A DNA stretch of 64,000 nt, taken from Allokutzneria sp. A3M-2-11 16 (lineage in GTDB: Bacteria; Actinomycetota; Actinomycetes; Mycobacteriales; Pseudonocardiaceae). Positions 1-7,672 of the stretch are shown one piece after another. Each line of letters starts with the position of its first letter. Position 1 is the first letter of the stretch. The stretch spans positions 186,001-250,000 of the forward strand of contig NZ_JANAVO010000007.1 of assembly GCF_024213555.1 (NCBI RefSeq), read 5' to 3'. The notes beneath the pieces were generated by a model. The model had not been told where the DNA came from and did not search any database. It saw only the letters and a list, made by a program, of their open reading frames with translations. Both the position numbers and the translations under genes were made by a program.

Positions 1-1533
1 GCCGAGTACGCCGAGGTGTTCGCTCGCGAGCACAAGGAGCCCGGAACGCTTGGCGTCCGTCATCTGCAACGGCTGATCGCGGGGCGCAAGCCGTCCGGCG
101 AGCCCCTCGGGTCGATCAAGCCGGTGACTGCTCGGCTGCTGGAGCGGATCTTCGACACGAGCGTCGACGAGTTGCTTGCCGAACCGCGACGAGCGACCGC
201 GGAGAGAACCGTTCCGGTTCGTGCCTCGCGGGAGCGCGCGGAATCGGACCTCGCGGTCGCGCTCGACTGGCTTGACGAACGCGCCGGATGGTCACCGGGG
301 ACGAGCCGGAGGAAGGTCAACGGGCGGCTCGCGGAACTCGACGAGGGGAAGCTGCTCGACCGGAGTGTGCGGCGCGCGAGTGTGAGCCGGACGAAGCTCG
401 CGCGGGCGCTGGTCGACTACTACGGCGGCGGCATCGCGGAGTACGCGCCGTACCGGATACGTTGCGGGGAAAGGGAAATCGCGACGAGCGTGCTGACTCG
501 CGCTGACTGGCTCGACTTGGCCCAGCCGCTGTTCTCAGGTGGTGATCGGTTGGCGTTCACCGATCGTCAGTTCGAGGCTCGGCCCCGCCTCGACGAGGTG
601 GGAGCAGCGGCGGCCGTGTCGCGGCTCGCAGAGTCGGCCGTGCTTGGCGTGCGGATCACTAACTCGCCGCTCTACCGGCTCTTAGACGTCAACGTCGGTC
701 CCGCGATCGAAGGGACGGTCGGGCTTGTCCCGTTCGTCGAGTACGCGCTGACTATGGATCTGCTTGAAGGCGAGCTTGTCGACGCCGTTGTTGGCGGAGC
801 CGAGGTGAGGCGGGGAAGCCTGCCGCTCAGGGACAAGTACTTGAGTGACTTGGCGTCCGCGCTCGACGTGTCGAGCCGGGTGTGCGCTGGCGGAGTGCTC
901 GCCCTGTGCGCCATCGCTCGACCAAGCGATCCGTTCCGGGGCGGGCGGGACTACGCGCTCCTTGTGCCAGAACGGTCTGGCCACGTGCTCAACGCGGCAC
1001 GTCGACTCGCGGTGATCCCGAAGGGCTTCCACGAGCCGCTGACTGACCTGCGCGCCGACGCGCAGTTGGCTGCGACGCTGCGACGGGAAATGGAAGAGGA
1101 GCTGTTCGGTCGCGAGGACATCGACAGCACCGCTGCCGGAGATCAGGCGGCCGTGCCGATGCACCTGAGCCGGATGTCCGAGCCGATGCGGTGGCTCATG
1201 GACAAGTCCGGTCGCTTGCGCGTGGAGTGCACTGGATTCGGGCTGAATCTGATCAGCGGAAACTACGAGTTCGCCAGCCTGATCGTCATTGATGACGAAG
1301 AGTTCTGGGCACGGTACGGCGGCGAGATTGAAGCGAACTGGGAAACGGCTGGATTGCGGCTGTACTCCAGCCTTGACGGTGAGCTGATCAGCGATCTCGT
1401 GTCGCAGGAAAACTGGAGCAACGAGGGTTTGTTCGCGTTTCTTCAGGGGCTGTGGCGACTGAGCGCGATTGGTGACGAGCGTGTGAATTTGCCCCGCATC
1501 GACGTCATGTTTGGGACGGCCAACGGACGGTGA
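1..1533 (+). CDS. XRE-type regulator with Nudix-like C-terminal domain (5' end outside window)
   Basis: The frame is open to the first base of the window, so the N-terminal helix-turn-helix probably begins upstream; an internal GTG lies at 16. The N-terminal part (HLQRLIAGRKPSG, then FDTSVDELLAEP) looks like the end of an actinomycete XRE HTH domain. The centre and C-terminus match the protein encoded at 1852-3423 along most of their length, including FVEYALTMDLLEGEL and RRLAVIPKGFHEPL. The segment RREMEEELFG near residue 355 resembles the REUxEExGU part of a Nudix box, so a nucleotide or nucleoside-diphosphate ligand is possible. This is inference, because the leading G-x5-E part is not canonical. 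The gene converges on the cupin gene and overlaps its end by 29 bp. Ligand and target are unknown. Confidence 0.75.
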   Translation, partial: AEYAEVFAREHKEPGTLGVRHLQRLIAGRKPSGEPLGSIKPVTARLLERIFDTSVDELLAEPRRATAERTVPVRASRERAESDLAVALDWLDERAGWSPGTSRRKVNGRLAELDEGKLLDRSVRRASVSRTKLARALVDYYGGGIAEYAPYRIRCGEREIATSVLTRADWLDLAQPLFSGGDRLAFTDRQFEARPRLDEVGAAAAVSRLAESAVLGVRITNSPLYRLLDVNVGPAIEGTVGLVPFVEYALTMDLLEGELVDAVVGGAEVRRGSLPLRDKYLSDLASALDVSSRVCAGGVLALCAIARPSDPFRGGRDYALLVPERSGHVLNAARRLAVIPKGFHEPLTDLRADAQLAATLRREMEEELFGREDIDSTAAGDQAAVPMHLSRMSEPMRWLMDKSGRLRVECTGFGLNLISGNYEFASLIVIDDEEFWARYGGEIEANWETAGLRLYSSLDGELISDLVSQENWSNEGLFAFLQGLWRLSAIGDERVNLPRIDVMFGTANGR

Positions 1534-1867
1534 TGACCACCGAGTCGGCGAGTGCTTCCCAGGAGTGGTCGACGCCCGGTCCCCACATCACGTAGTCGCC
1601 TTGGCGCGTCAGCGAGGCGCTTCCCTCGGTGAGGTCGACGCGGAAGTTGCCCTGTACCAACAGAGCCATCGTCGTGCGCTGGTCGTCAGCGGTCCACTGT
1701 GTACGCTTGTCGCCCGCCGGGTGAACGCCCCACTTCACTTCGACGTCCTTCGACGAGCGCACGTCCTCGGGCGGGTCGATGAAGTGTCCGACCACCCAGC
1801 CGCGGTTCCCGCTTCCCTCATCGGCAGCGTTTCCGATGTGCCAGTTCGCGGTCACCGTATCTCCCAT
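1505..1867 (-). CDS. small cupin-fold protein
   Basis: This is a 120-residue protein. Residues around LLVQGNFRVDL and GDYVMWGPGVDHSWEA give the two-motif pattern of a single-domain cupin (beta barrel with a GDxVxxxPGxxHxW-like second motif), which often binds a metal or small ligand. The ATG lies inside the end of the upstream regulator gene (16-bp overlap), so the two are translationally coupled. Its 3' end overlaps the convergent regulator gene at 1-1533. A sensor or enzyme subunit serving the XRE/Nudix-like regulator is a reasonable guess. No substrate can be read from the sequence. Confidence 0.75.
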   Translation of the reverse strand: MGDTVTANWHIGNAADEGSGNRGWVVGHFIDPPEDVRSSKDVEVKWGVHPAGDKRTQWTADDQRTTMALLVQGNFRVDLTEGSASLTRQGDYVMWGPGVDHSWEALADSVVITVRWPSQT

Positions 1868-3423
1868 TCAATCTCTGGCAGGTTCACGCGGTGTCCGCCG
1901 ATCTCGCGCAGACGTCGAAGTCCTTGGAGAAACGCGAACAACCCCTCGTTGCTCCAGGCTACATCACCGACGAGTTCCTCTAGAAGGTCGGCGTCGAGGC
2001 TCGAATACTGGTGGAGCATCGAGGACTCCCAGTTGGCTTTCACCTGCCCGCCGAAACGGTTCCAGAATTCCTCGTCGTCAATGACGACCAGGCCAGCGAA
2101 CTCGAAGTTACCGCTGACGAGGTTGAGGCCGAAGCCGGTGCACTCCATGCGGAGCCTGCCCGGTTCCTCCATGAGCCATCGCATCGGCTCGGACAGCCGA
2201 CTCGGGTGCATGGGGTCGGCGTGGCGCTGGTCGCCGAGGGTGCTGTCGATGTCGTCGCGGCCGAACAGCTCCTCTTCCATCTCGCGGCGCAGCGTCGCGC
2301 CCAACTGCGCGCCAGCTCGCAGGTCGTTCAGCGGCTCGTGGAAGCCCTTCGGGATCACCGCGAGTCGGCGGGCGGCGTTGAGCACGCTCCCCGAGCGCTC
2401 CTGGACCAGGAGCAGGTAGTCGGCTTCGCCGTGGAATGCCCTTGCGGGGCGGGCAATTGCGGTCAGCGCGAGCGCACCGCCCGAGCAGAGGCGACCAGAG
2501 ACGCCGAGGACCGACGCGAGGTTCGGCAGATAGCGATCACGGAGCGGCAGCGAACCCGGTTGTGTCGACGCGCCGGAGCTGAGCGCGTCGATCAGCTCCC
2601 CTTCGAGCAGGTCCATCGTGACCGCGTACTCGACGAACCGCGTCACGCCGACTGATCCGGCGACGAGCTGCTTGCCGACGCCGATGTGGAGCAGCCGATA
2701 CAGCGGCGTGTCCACGAGGCGGATTCCGAGTGCCAGCGTCTCCGCCAAGCGCTGAGCAGCCTGCCGCGCGGTCTCGTCATTCAGCGAGAGCCCGCTTTGG
2801 GGCGTCGTGCTGGTGAGCCTGAGCCGGTCGTGCTTCGCAGTCAGCGGACAGTCGAGGTCCAGCCAGTCCGGGTGCGTGAGAACGCTCGTCGTGACGTCGG
2901 TGTCCGAGCCGAAGTGCGCGCCGTAGCGGCCGTGGCTTTCCCTTGTGCCGCAGTAGTAATCGCCGAGCGCCTGAGCGATGCGACGTTGATCCACGCGTCC
3001 TCGGCGGACGCCTCGGTCGTGCAGGTCGCGAACATCCAACTGGGCGAGCCGTGCCGCGACTTCTCGCCGGGCAGTTCCCGGTTCCCAGCGGGCTTTCTCG
3101 TCCAACCAGTCGAGCGCGGCGGCCATGTTCGGGTCCGAGCTGAGCCGCCGCTCGGCGTCAGCCGCCGCACCTTCGGGCACCTGCGCAGGCGAGTCCTGCG
3201 TGAGCTCGGCGAACCGCTCCTGGACGGACGCGGACGCCTGCTCAAGCGCCGTGTCCAAGAGCTGCTGCATTTCCGACTTCGGGCGAAGGCTCGGCTTCTG
3301 ATGCCATGCGGCGACGGTTCGCGAACCGATGCCCAGGCGCTCGGCGAACGTCTCGTTGCTCAGCCGAAGCGCCTTCTGCAACGCGCAGGCCGTTTCGCCG
3401 GTCCAACCGTTGGCCAAGCTCAC
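1852..3423 (-). CDS. XRE-type regulator with Nudix-like C-terminal domain (paralogue of 1-1533)
   Basis: About 523 residues from a GTG at 3423. The frame extends upstream to a GTG at 3534, but that segment covers a perfect 15-bp palindrome (3463-3477) that looks like an operator, so I prefer the inner start. Residues 1-55 form an HTH with the core ETFAERLGIGSRTVAAWHQ. The remainder is closely similar to the protein encoded at 1-1533, including the Nudix-like RREMEEELFGRDDID stretch near residue 400. It heads an operon with the cupin gene and lies downstream of the small XRE gene on the same strand. Two diverged copies of one regulator facing each other across a shared cupin is an odd arrangement and suggests duplication within the mobile element. 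Confidence 0.78.
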   Translation of the reverse strand: MSLANGWTGETACALQKALRLSNETFAERLGIGSRTVAAWHQKPSLRPKSEMQQLLDTALEQASASVQERFAELTQDSPAQVPEGAAADAERRLSSDPNMAAALDWLDEKARWEPGTARREVAARLAQLDVRDLHDRGVRRGRVDQRRIAQALGDYYCGTRESHGRYGAHFGSDTDVTTSVLTHPDWLDLDCPLTAKHDRLRLTSTTPQSGLSLNDETARQAAQRLAETLALGIRLVDTPLYRLLHIGVGKQLVAGSVGVTRFVEYAVTMDLLEGELIDALSSGASTQPGSLPLRDRYLPNLASVLGVSGRLCSGGALALTAIARPARAFHGEADYLLLVQERSGSVLNAARRLAVIPKGFHEPLNDLRAGAQLGATLRREMEEELFGRDDIDSTLGDQRHADPMHPSRLSEPMRWLMEEPGRLRMECTGFGLNLVSGNFEFAGLVVIDDEEFWNRFGGQVKANWESSMLHQYSSLDADLLEELVGDVAWSNEGLFAFLQGLRRLREIGGHRVNLPEIEWEIR

Positions 3424-3462
3424 GCTGCCACCAGCCGACCTGCGCTGGATGTGCGGTGAATG

Positions 3463-3477
3463 TGCATCGACGATGCA
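3463..3477. promoter_or_regulatory. 15-bp palindromic operator candidate
   Basis: TGCATCGACGATGCA has perfect 7-bp arms around one central base. It lies between the XRE repressor gene and the preferred start of the XRE/Nudix regulator. Its position and size fit a dimeric HTH operator that controls the regulator-cupin pair, possibly by autoregulation. Confidence 0.5.
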
Positions 3478-3543
3478 TGGGACTGGACGCTGATTCGCAG
3501 TGGAATTATCGACATGAAGAACAGCCGATTCCACAAGGAACAG

Positions 3544-3927
3544 CTACCCGTTCTTGCGGACATGCTCAATCACCGTCGACAGATCCGACTTGAGTTCGCT
3601 GAGTCGCTCGGTGATGTCACTCAGGCGGTCCTCGAAGGTGTCGAGGCGCGACCACAAGGTGTCGGTCGGGTCCGTGACCGGCTCGTCGAAGTTCGGCGGT
3701 TTGCGGCCGTGGAGCACGGCTTCGAGGTGCTGCGGGTGCCAGCCGAGTGCCGTGGACAGCGACTCCAGCGTCCGCGGACTCCGTCGGCGCTCGACGGTGT
3801 GGTGCTGGACCTCGCGCACGATGGCTTGCGAAACGTGCGAGCGTTCCGCGAGTTCTCGTTGACGCCAACCAAGCGCGTTCACGCGCTCGTTGATGGCCTT
3901 GGCGACTGCCGCCCAATCCTCCGACAC
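3544..3927 (-). CDS. XRE-family helix-turn-helix regulator (element repressor candidate)
   Basis: This 127-residue protein has an HTH at residues 5-75: WRQRELAERSHVSQAIVREVQ followed by SLSTALGWHPQHLEAVL, the usual actinomycete XRE fold. The C-terminal third (TLWSRLDTFEDRLSDI and onward) is a predicted amphipathic helix or coiled coil that could dimerise. It is divergent from the excisionase-like gene at 4092, with a 164-bp gap that contains a direct repeat. This is the classic place for the repressor that keeps an integrative element silent. The role is inferred from position. Confidence 0.8.
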   Translation of the reverse strand: MSEDWAAVAKAINERVNALGWRQRELAERSHVSQAIVREVQHHTVERRRSPRTLESLSTALGWHPQHLEAVLHGRKPPNFDEPVTDPTDTLWSRLDTFEDRLSDITERLSELKSDLSTVIEHVRKNG

Positions 3928-4035
3928 GTATTCCTCCGCGCTCCGCCTCAGCGCTGAGATTAGCTGCCTTCCGCTCTCGCGTGGCGTGACACGGCGCTTC
4001 TCGTGTCGGTCGCGGACAAACGCGCCCTCGTTGGC

Positions 4036-4068
4036 GCTGAAATCATCAGCATATTGCTGAAATCATCA
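4036..4068. promoter_or_regulatory. 20-bp-spaced direct repeat, operator candidate for the element's lysogeny switch
   Basis: GCTGAAATCATCA occurs twice (4036-4048 and 4056-4068), exactly 20 bp apart, about two helical turns. The first copy continues into the dyad GCTGA-N5-TCAGC. The site sits in the AT-richer gap between the divergent XRE repressor and the excisionase-like gene. Two repressor dimers binding the same DNA face would block rightward transcription into the excision and transfer genes. Confidence 0.55.
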
Positions 4069-4091
4069 ATTCTTCTTGAAGGGCCTTTCTC

Positions 4092-4286
4092 ATGCGCACT
4101 TCTCTGTCAAACGCCCATTACTCCGTTCGCGAAACCGCTTGGCTGCTCGGCGTTGCGCCCTCCACCGTCTCCCGCGCCATTCGGCTCGGCACGGTGCACG
4201 TCGTCTGGCGGCACGGGCGCCCCGTCATCCCGGCGCACGTGCTCGCTCGACTTCTCGGCGAGCCCAGCTCCGGGGGTATGCCTTGA
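4092..4286 (+). CDS. excisionase-like small HTH DNA-binding protein
   Basis: The protein has 64 residues: YSVRETAWLLGVAPSTVSRAI is a winged-helix/MerR-like HTH, followed by GRPVIPAHVLARLL, as in helix_turn_helix_17/Xis proteins. Such proteins in actinomycete integrative elements act as recombination directionality factors or as transcription factors. A purine-rich GAAGGG lies 8 nt before the ATG. It is the first gene of a tightly packed rightward operon and overlaps the WhiB start by 4 bp. Xis function is inferred from size, fold and position. Confidence 0.75.
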   Translation: MRTSLSNAHYSVRETAWLLGVAPSTVSRAIRLGTVHVVWRHGRPVIPAHVLARLLGEPSSGGMP

Positions 4287-4612
4287 CGGACGCGGACCTC
4301 TGGCTGATCGGCATCGCTTGGCGGCTCGACCGCCTGCAGTGGGTGCCGACCGACGTACTCAATGACCTTGTCCAACGCGACGGCTCGTGCATGTGGCAGT
4401 CCGCCGATGGACTGCTTGACGAAGAACTGACTGACCGAGGTCTCGCGGCGAGGTTGTGCGTGGGCTGCCCGGTTCAGGACGAGTGCTTGGAACTGGAACT
4501 GCGGACCGCCGGTGAAGACACGGTCGGTGTGTGGGGCGCACTGTCCGATGAGGACAGGCGCGACCTTCATTGGCACTGGCTTCAGCGCGGTGAACGGTGG
4601 TCGAAGCCATGA
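4283..4612 (+). CDS. WhiB-like iron-sulfur transcription factor
   Basis: This 109-residue protein is read from a TTG at 4283, chosen because CGGGGG lies 6 nt upstream and the start overlaps the previous stop; the longer frame upstream is a shadow of the Xis gene. The four WhiB cysteines are C36, C59, C62 and C68 (CVGCPVQDEC), which hold a [4Fe-4S] cluster. VGVWGALSDEDR corresponds to the conserved G[VI]WGG turn, with the last Gly replaced by Ala. WhiB proteins partner with sigma-A region 4 in Actinobacteria. Element-borne copies probably tune the element's own transfer genes. This is a firm family call; the target is unknown. Confidence 0.88.
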   Translation: MTDADLWLIGIAWRLDRLQWVPTDVLNDLVQRDGSCMWQSADGLLDEELTDRGLAARLCVGCPVQDECLELELRTAGEDTVGVWGALSDEDRRDLHWHWLQRGERWSKP

Positions 4613-4920
4613 ACGCGACTCAGATCATGGCTTGCCTGGGCCTGCTCCTCGTGCTCGTTCTCGTCTGGCGAGCGGGTGCGCGCCGAGCGAAAGCCGGTGC
4701 TAAGCGGAGCGGCGTTCGCCTGCTGTCGCTCGCGGGTCGGGTGTCGTTCAACGCGGCGTTCATAGTCGGTGCGCAGTGGGTGGTGATCACCTACGGCGGC
4801 AACGGGTGGTTGCTCTTGGTGGTTCTCGCCGTGCCTGCCCTGTTCGCGGCCTACGCGGTGACCAAGGCGCTGACTGTGACCGCCTACGAGGTGCCGCGCC
4901 GCCGAGGTGAGCGGCGATGA
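4609..4920 (+). CDS. small membrane protein of the conjugative element
   Basis: About 103 residues from an ATG that overlaps the WhiB stop (ATGA). There is one hydrophobic segment at the N-terminus (IMACLGLLLVLVLVW), a basic loop rich in Arg/Lys, and two close hydrophobic stretches near residues 45-80. The basic C-terminus ends PRRRGERR. It overlaps the next gene by 4 bp. The pattern resembles Spd (plasmid spread) membrane proteins of Streptomyces-type elements, which help move the element between mycelial compartments. That role is inferred from context. Confidence 0.7.
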   Translation: MNATQIMACLGLLLVLVLVWRAGARRAKAGAKRSGVRLLSLAGRVSFNAAFIVGAQWVVITYGGNGWLLLVVLAVPALFAAYAVTKALTVTAYEVPRRRGERR

Positions 4921-5330
4921 GCGAGCCGATCGAACGTGTGGCGACGCAGGTGGACCGGTTGTGCTGGGCCGGAATCCTGCTCGGACTCGCGTTCACCATG
5001 ACCAACGTTCAGCAGTTCGCGGCGGCTGGTGCTCCGGCGTGGTTGCTCGACCCGATGGTGTCGCTGGTGCTGCTCGCGGTCCTGCGCGCCGAGCAGGTCA
5101 CCGCCCGGCACGGCGTTCACATGGGCGGCTGGGTGCGCGGCGCGAAGTGGTTCACGCTCGCGGCGACCTACGTCATGAACACCTGGAGCGCGTTCACGGC
5201 CGGTTCGGCGGCGTTGGTGGTGCTGCACTCCGTTCCGCCGTTGGTCGTGTTCGTTGCTGCCGAGGCGGTCACGGAGCTGCGGGACAAGCTCGGCGCTGCC
5301 GTCGTGAACGCCGTGCCGAAGACCCCGTGA
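4917..5330 (+). CDS. Spd-like polytopic membrane protein
   Basis: This 137-residue protein starts by a 4-bp overlap with the previous gene. It has four predicted hydrophobic segments: WAGILLGLAFTMTNV, WLLDPMVSLVLLAVL, AKWFTLAATYVMNTW and ALVVLHSVPPLVVFVAAEA. The WLLDPM...WFT...MNTW...HSVPP pattern is the one I know from DUF2637/SpdB-like proteins next to tra in actinomycete integrative elements. It probably works with the translocase in intramycelial spreading. Confidence 0.75.
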   Translation: MSEPIERVATQVDRLCWAGILLGLAFTMTNVQQFAAAGAPAWLLDPMVSLVLLAVLRAEQVTARHGVHMGGWVRGAKWFTLAATYVMNTWSAFTAGSAALVVLHSVPPLVVFVAAEAVTELRDKLGAAVVNAVPKTP

Positions 5331-5354
5331 ACGTCCTTTGCGGACTACCTCGCA

Positions 5355-5576
5355 ATGGCTAAGGCGGCACGCACACCGGGTGTGGCGGTGACGCCCGCGT
5401 GGGTCCGTGAGGTGACCGGGTGTTCGCGCGGATTGTCGTCGCGGCTCGCTGCGGCGCTCGTCAAGAACAGGGGCCGTTCATTAACGGTGACCTGGTTCCC
5501 GTGTACGACGGCGAGTTGGTCGAGCAGCCGAAGCTCGTGCAGCGGTTGGAGAACGGCTGGCGGCGCTCGCGAGTGA
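5355..5576 (+). CDS. small HTH-like ORF overlapping the start of tra
   Basis: The first 40 residues (TPAWVREVTGCSRGLSSRLA) look like a short HTH and have normal codon use. The rest is Trp/Ser/Arg-rich and reads like the wrong frame of the translocase N-terminus, which is coding in another frame from about 5466. Either the gene really ends soon after the HTH and has been shifted into this tail, or the HTH is the displaced N-terminus of the translocase. The call is uncertain. Confidence 0.4.
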   Translation: MAKAARTPGVAVTPAWVREVTGCSRGLSSRLAAALVKNRGRSLTVTWFPCTTASWSSSRSSCSGWRTAGGARE

Positions 5577-6181
5577 TCCCGCCCGCGTTGAAATCTCGCC
5601 AAGCTCGGAAGGACGCGCTCGCATGGTTGGTTCGGATGCCCGCGCGGTTCTTCGGTGCGGTGTGTCGAGGCGCTGTCGTCGTGGTCCGAGCGTGGCGACG
5701 GTGGGTACGAGTGCACGACTACCGGGAGGCGGCGGAGCAGTCCGAGAAGCTGGCGGACAAGTTCGTCGAGATCCGTGAGCTGACGCTGTTCCGGTGGAAG
5801 GTGACCGGCGTTGTCGCGCTGGTCGCATCGGCGGCGCTCACCGTCACATACGTGCTCTACGGCGGGCAGGCACTGTCGCCGGCGGCGGGAGTCGCGTCGG
5901 TGGCGCTGGCTGTTGCTGGACGGCGGAAGGATGGTTCGCCTGGACGGAAGGCGGTGCTCGCTGGTCCGCGCACGCTGACGTGGACGATGGACCCGCAGGT
6001 GCTCGTTGATGCGTTCCGGGACGTGAAGCTGATCGGGAAGGACGAGACCCTTCGGCTCGTCGAGCGTGCCGCGCGCGTTGGCGACGGATGGTCGGTGACC
6101 GTCGACCTTCCGGCGACGCGCAAGGCGGCCGACGTGATCAAGAATCGGGATGCGCTCGCCGTCGGCCCTGGCGGTCGATGA
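5501..6181 (+). CDS. conjugative DNA translocase (TraB/FtsK type), N-terminal part, frameshifted
   Basis: This frame carries the N-terminal membrane region of an actinomycete Tra protein. It has GELVEQPKLVQRLENGWRRS, a basic patch, and two membrane segments (LFRWKVTGVVALVASAALTV and ALSPAAGVASVALAVA), then the region that leads into the motor domain (DAFRDVKLIGKDETLRLVER). A GTG at 5501 is the first plausible start; the frame is open from 5420. It stops at 6181 only because of an apparent extra base near 6161. With that base removed the protein continues directly into the ATPase at 6150-7523 (RDALA joined to SALAVDEVQLIVERV), giving one protein of about 670 residues. Such proteins move double-stranded DNA as a hexameric ring at the hyphal tip. 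Confidence 0.65.
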   Translation: MYDGELVEQPKLVQRLENGWRRSRVIPPALKSRQARKDALAWLVRMPARFFGAVCRGAVVVVRAWRRWVRVHDYREAAEQSEKLADKFVEIRELTLFRWKVTGVVALVASAALTVTYVLYGGQALSPAAGVASVALAVAGRRKDGSPGRKAVLAGPRTLTWTMDPQVLVDAFRDVKLIGKDETLRLVERAARVGDGWSVTVDLPATRKAADVIKNRDALAVGPGGR

Positions 6182-7523
6182 GGTTCAACTCATCGTCGAG
6201 CGCGTCCGTGGTCGCGGTGGGCACGCCGGGCGAGTGTTTCTGTGGGTGGCGGACGAAGACCCATACGCCGGTCCGTCCTTGCGGACTCCGCTGCTCGAAG
6301 TGGAGCAGTGGGACGCCTGGCGGCCGGTGCCGTTCGGTCGCGACGCGCGCAATCGGCGGATGGACCTTCCGTTGGTGTGGACCTCGCTGCTTGTGGGCGC
6401 GATTCCTAGGCAGGGCAAGACGTTCGCGACCCGACTTGCTGCCTCTGGGGTGGTGCTGGACCCATACGCACGGCTGTACGTGTTCGACGGCAAGGGCGGG
6501 AAGGACTGGGAAGCCGCGGAGCGTATCGCTTACCGATTCGTATGCGGTGACGAACTCGAACACATCAGGACGGTGTGCGGGTATCTCGTGGAACTGGTGG
6601 CAGAGGTTCAATCTCGGTATGCGCGAATGTCTACTTTGGACGATGAGGTCTGCCCGGAGTCGAAGATCACCCCGACGATCTCGCGGGATGTCGACCTTGG
6701 GATGCCGATCACCGCCGTGATCATCGACGAGGTTCAGGTCTTCCTACAGAACCCGGCACGCGAACAGGTCGGCGGCAAGAAGACCACGCTCGGCGCGTAC
6801 GTCGCGGACCTGCTGACGTACTTGGTGCGCAAGGGACCTGCGGCCGGAGTGGTGGTCGTCCTTGCCACGCAGCGGCCAGACTCCAACACCATCCCGTCGC
6901 GGTTGCGGGCGGTGCTCGGCTCGCGGTTCGCGCTGCGGGTGATGGATTGGCGGGACTCCAACATCGTGCTCGGCGAGCAGATGAACACGCGCGGGTACGA
7001 CGCTTCGACGCTGCTGCCGAGCCACAAGGGAGTCGGCATCCTGCGGCCGGACGGCGAGACGGCAGGGGCGGACTTGCTCGCCATGACCGTGCGGACGTAC
7101 TACATGCCGAACGTCGATTGGCGGGCAATCTGCGCTCGCGGTCGAGCGCTTCGCGAAGCCGCTGGAACGCTCGGCGGTCACGCGGTTGGCGACGTTACTG
7201 CGAACGCGGTCGACTCGGCGGCGGTGGTCAAGGCGCTTGGCGCTGGCAGTCGGATCGAGCTGCCCGAACCGCTGGCGTCAGTCATCAGCTATCTCGGCGA
7301 CGAGCTGGACGAGCGCGAGTTCGTGCCGACAGCGGAGCTGGTCCACGCGCTGGACGTCGAGTCGACTGCCTTTGGGCGCGAGATGGGCGAGCTGGGCTGT
7401 CGGCCGCTGCGGCAGTACGTGCCCGACGGCGACAGTACGCGGCGGGTGCGCGGCTGCCTCACTGCGGACCTCCGAGCGGCTATCGCTGATGAAATCGGCT
7501 CTTCGGATGTCGAGCAGTCATGA
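6150..7523 (+). CDS. conjugative DNA translocase (TraB/FtsK type), motor domain
   Basis: This 457-residue frame has the FtsK/SpoIIIE motor: Walker A GAIPRQGKT at residues 83-91, Walker B AVIIDEVQVF near 190, and the ATQRPDSNTIPSRLRAVLGSR arginine-finger region near 250. The C-terminus (residues 390-450) is a small winged-helix-like part, as used for recognising clt DNA repeats in TraB proteins. It may be translated from the ATG at 6150 or, more likely, is the second half of a gene broken by one base at about 6161. It ends 4 bp into a small downstream ORF. Together with the Spd-like proteins it makes this a Streptomyces-type conjugation module that needs only one ATPase. Confidence 0.85.
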   Translation: MRSPSALAVDEVQLIVERVRGRGGHAGRVFLWVADEDPYAGPSLRTPLLEVEQWDAWRPVPFGRDARNRRMDLPLVWTSLLVGAIPRQGKTFATRLAASGVVLDPYARLYVFDGKGGKDWEAAERIAYRFVCGDELEHIRTVCGYLVELVAEVQSRYARMSTLDDEVCPESKITPTISRDVDLGMPITAVIIDEVQVFLQNPAREQVGGKKTTLGAYVADLLTYLVRKGPAAGVVVVLATQRPDSNTIPSRLRAVLGSRFALRVMDWRDSNIVLGEQMNTRGYDASTLLPSHKGVGILRPDGETAGADLLAMTVRTYYMPNVDWRAICARGRALREAAGTLGGHAVGDVTANAVDSAAVVKALGAGSRIELPEPLASVISYLGDELDEREFVPTAELVHALDVESTAFGREMGELGCRPLRQYVPDGDSTRRVRGCLTADLRAAIADEIGSSDVEQS

Positions 7524-7672
7524 ACACTAACCGCGACGAGGAGGTTCGTGTTCCCGCCTCACCTCCCGTGCTTACTACTCGTAGCAGCCGTATTCTGCTT
7601 GCCATACTGGTCGAGCTGACCGAGGTGAAGGTCCTGGACGGACCTTCGGAAGGGGGTGACCGTGACTGTTGA
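7520..7672 (+). CDS. short ORF between tra and the recombinase
   Basis: A 50-codon ORF starts by an ATGA overlap with the tra stop, reads MNTNRDEEVRVPASPPVLTT and onward, and ends inside the recombinase start region (17-bp overlap). It is coupled at both ends, which supports translation. No domain is visible; a helix near residues 24-40 (ILLAILVELTEVKVL) is hydrophobic. Its function is unknown. Confidence 0.5.
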   Translation: MNTNRDEEVRVPASPPVLTTRSSRILLAILVELTEVKVLDGPSEGGDRDC

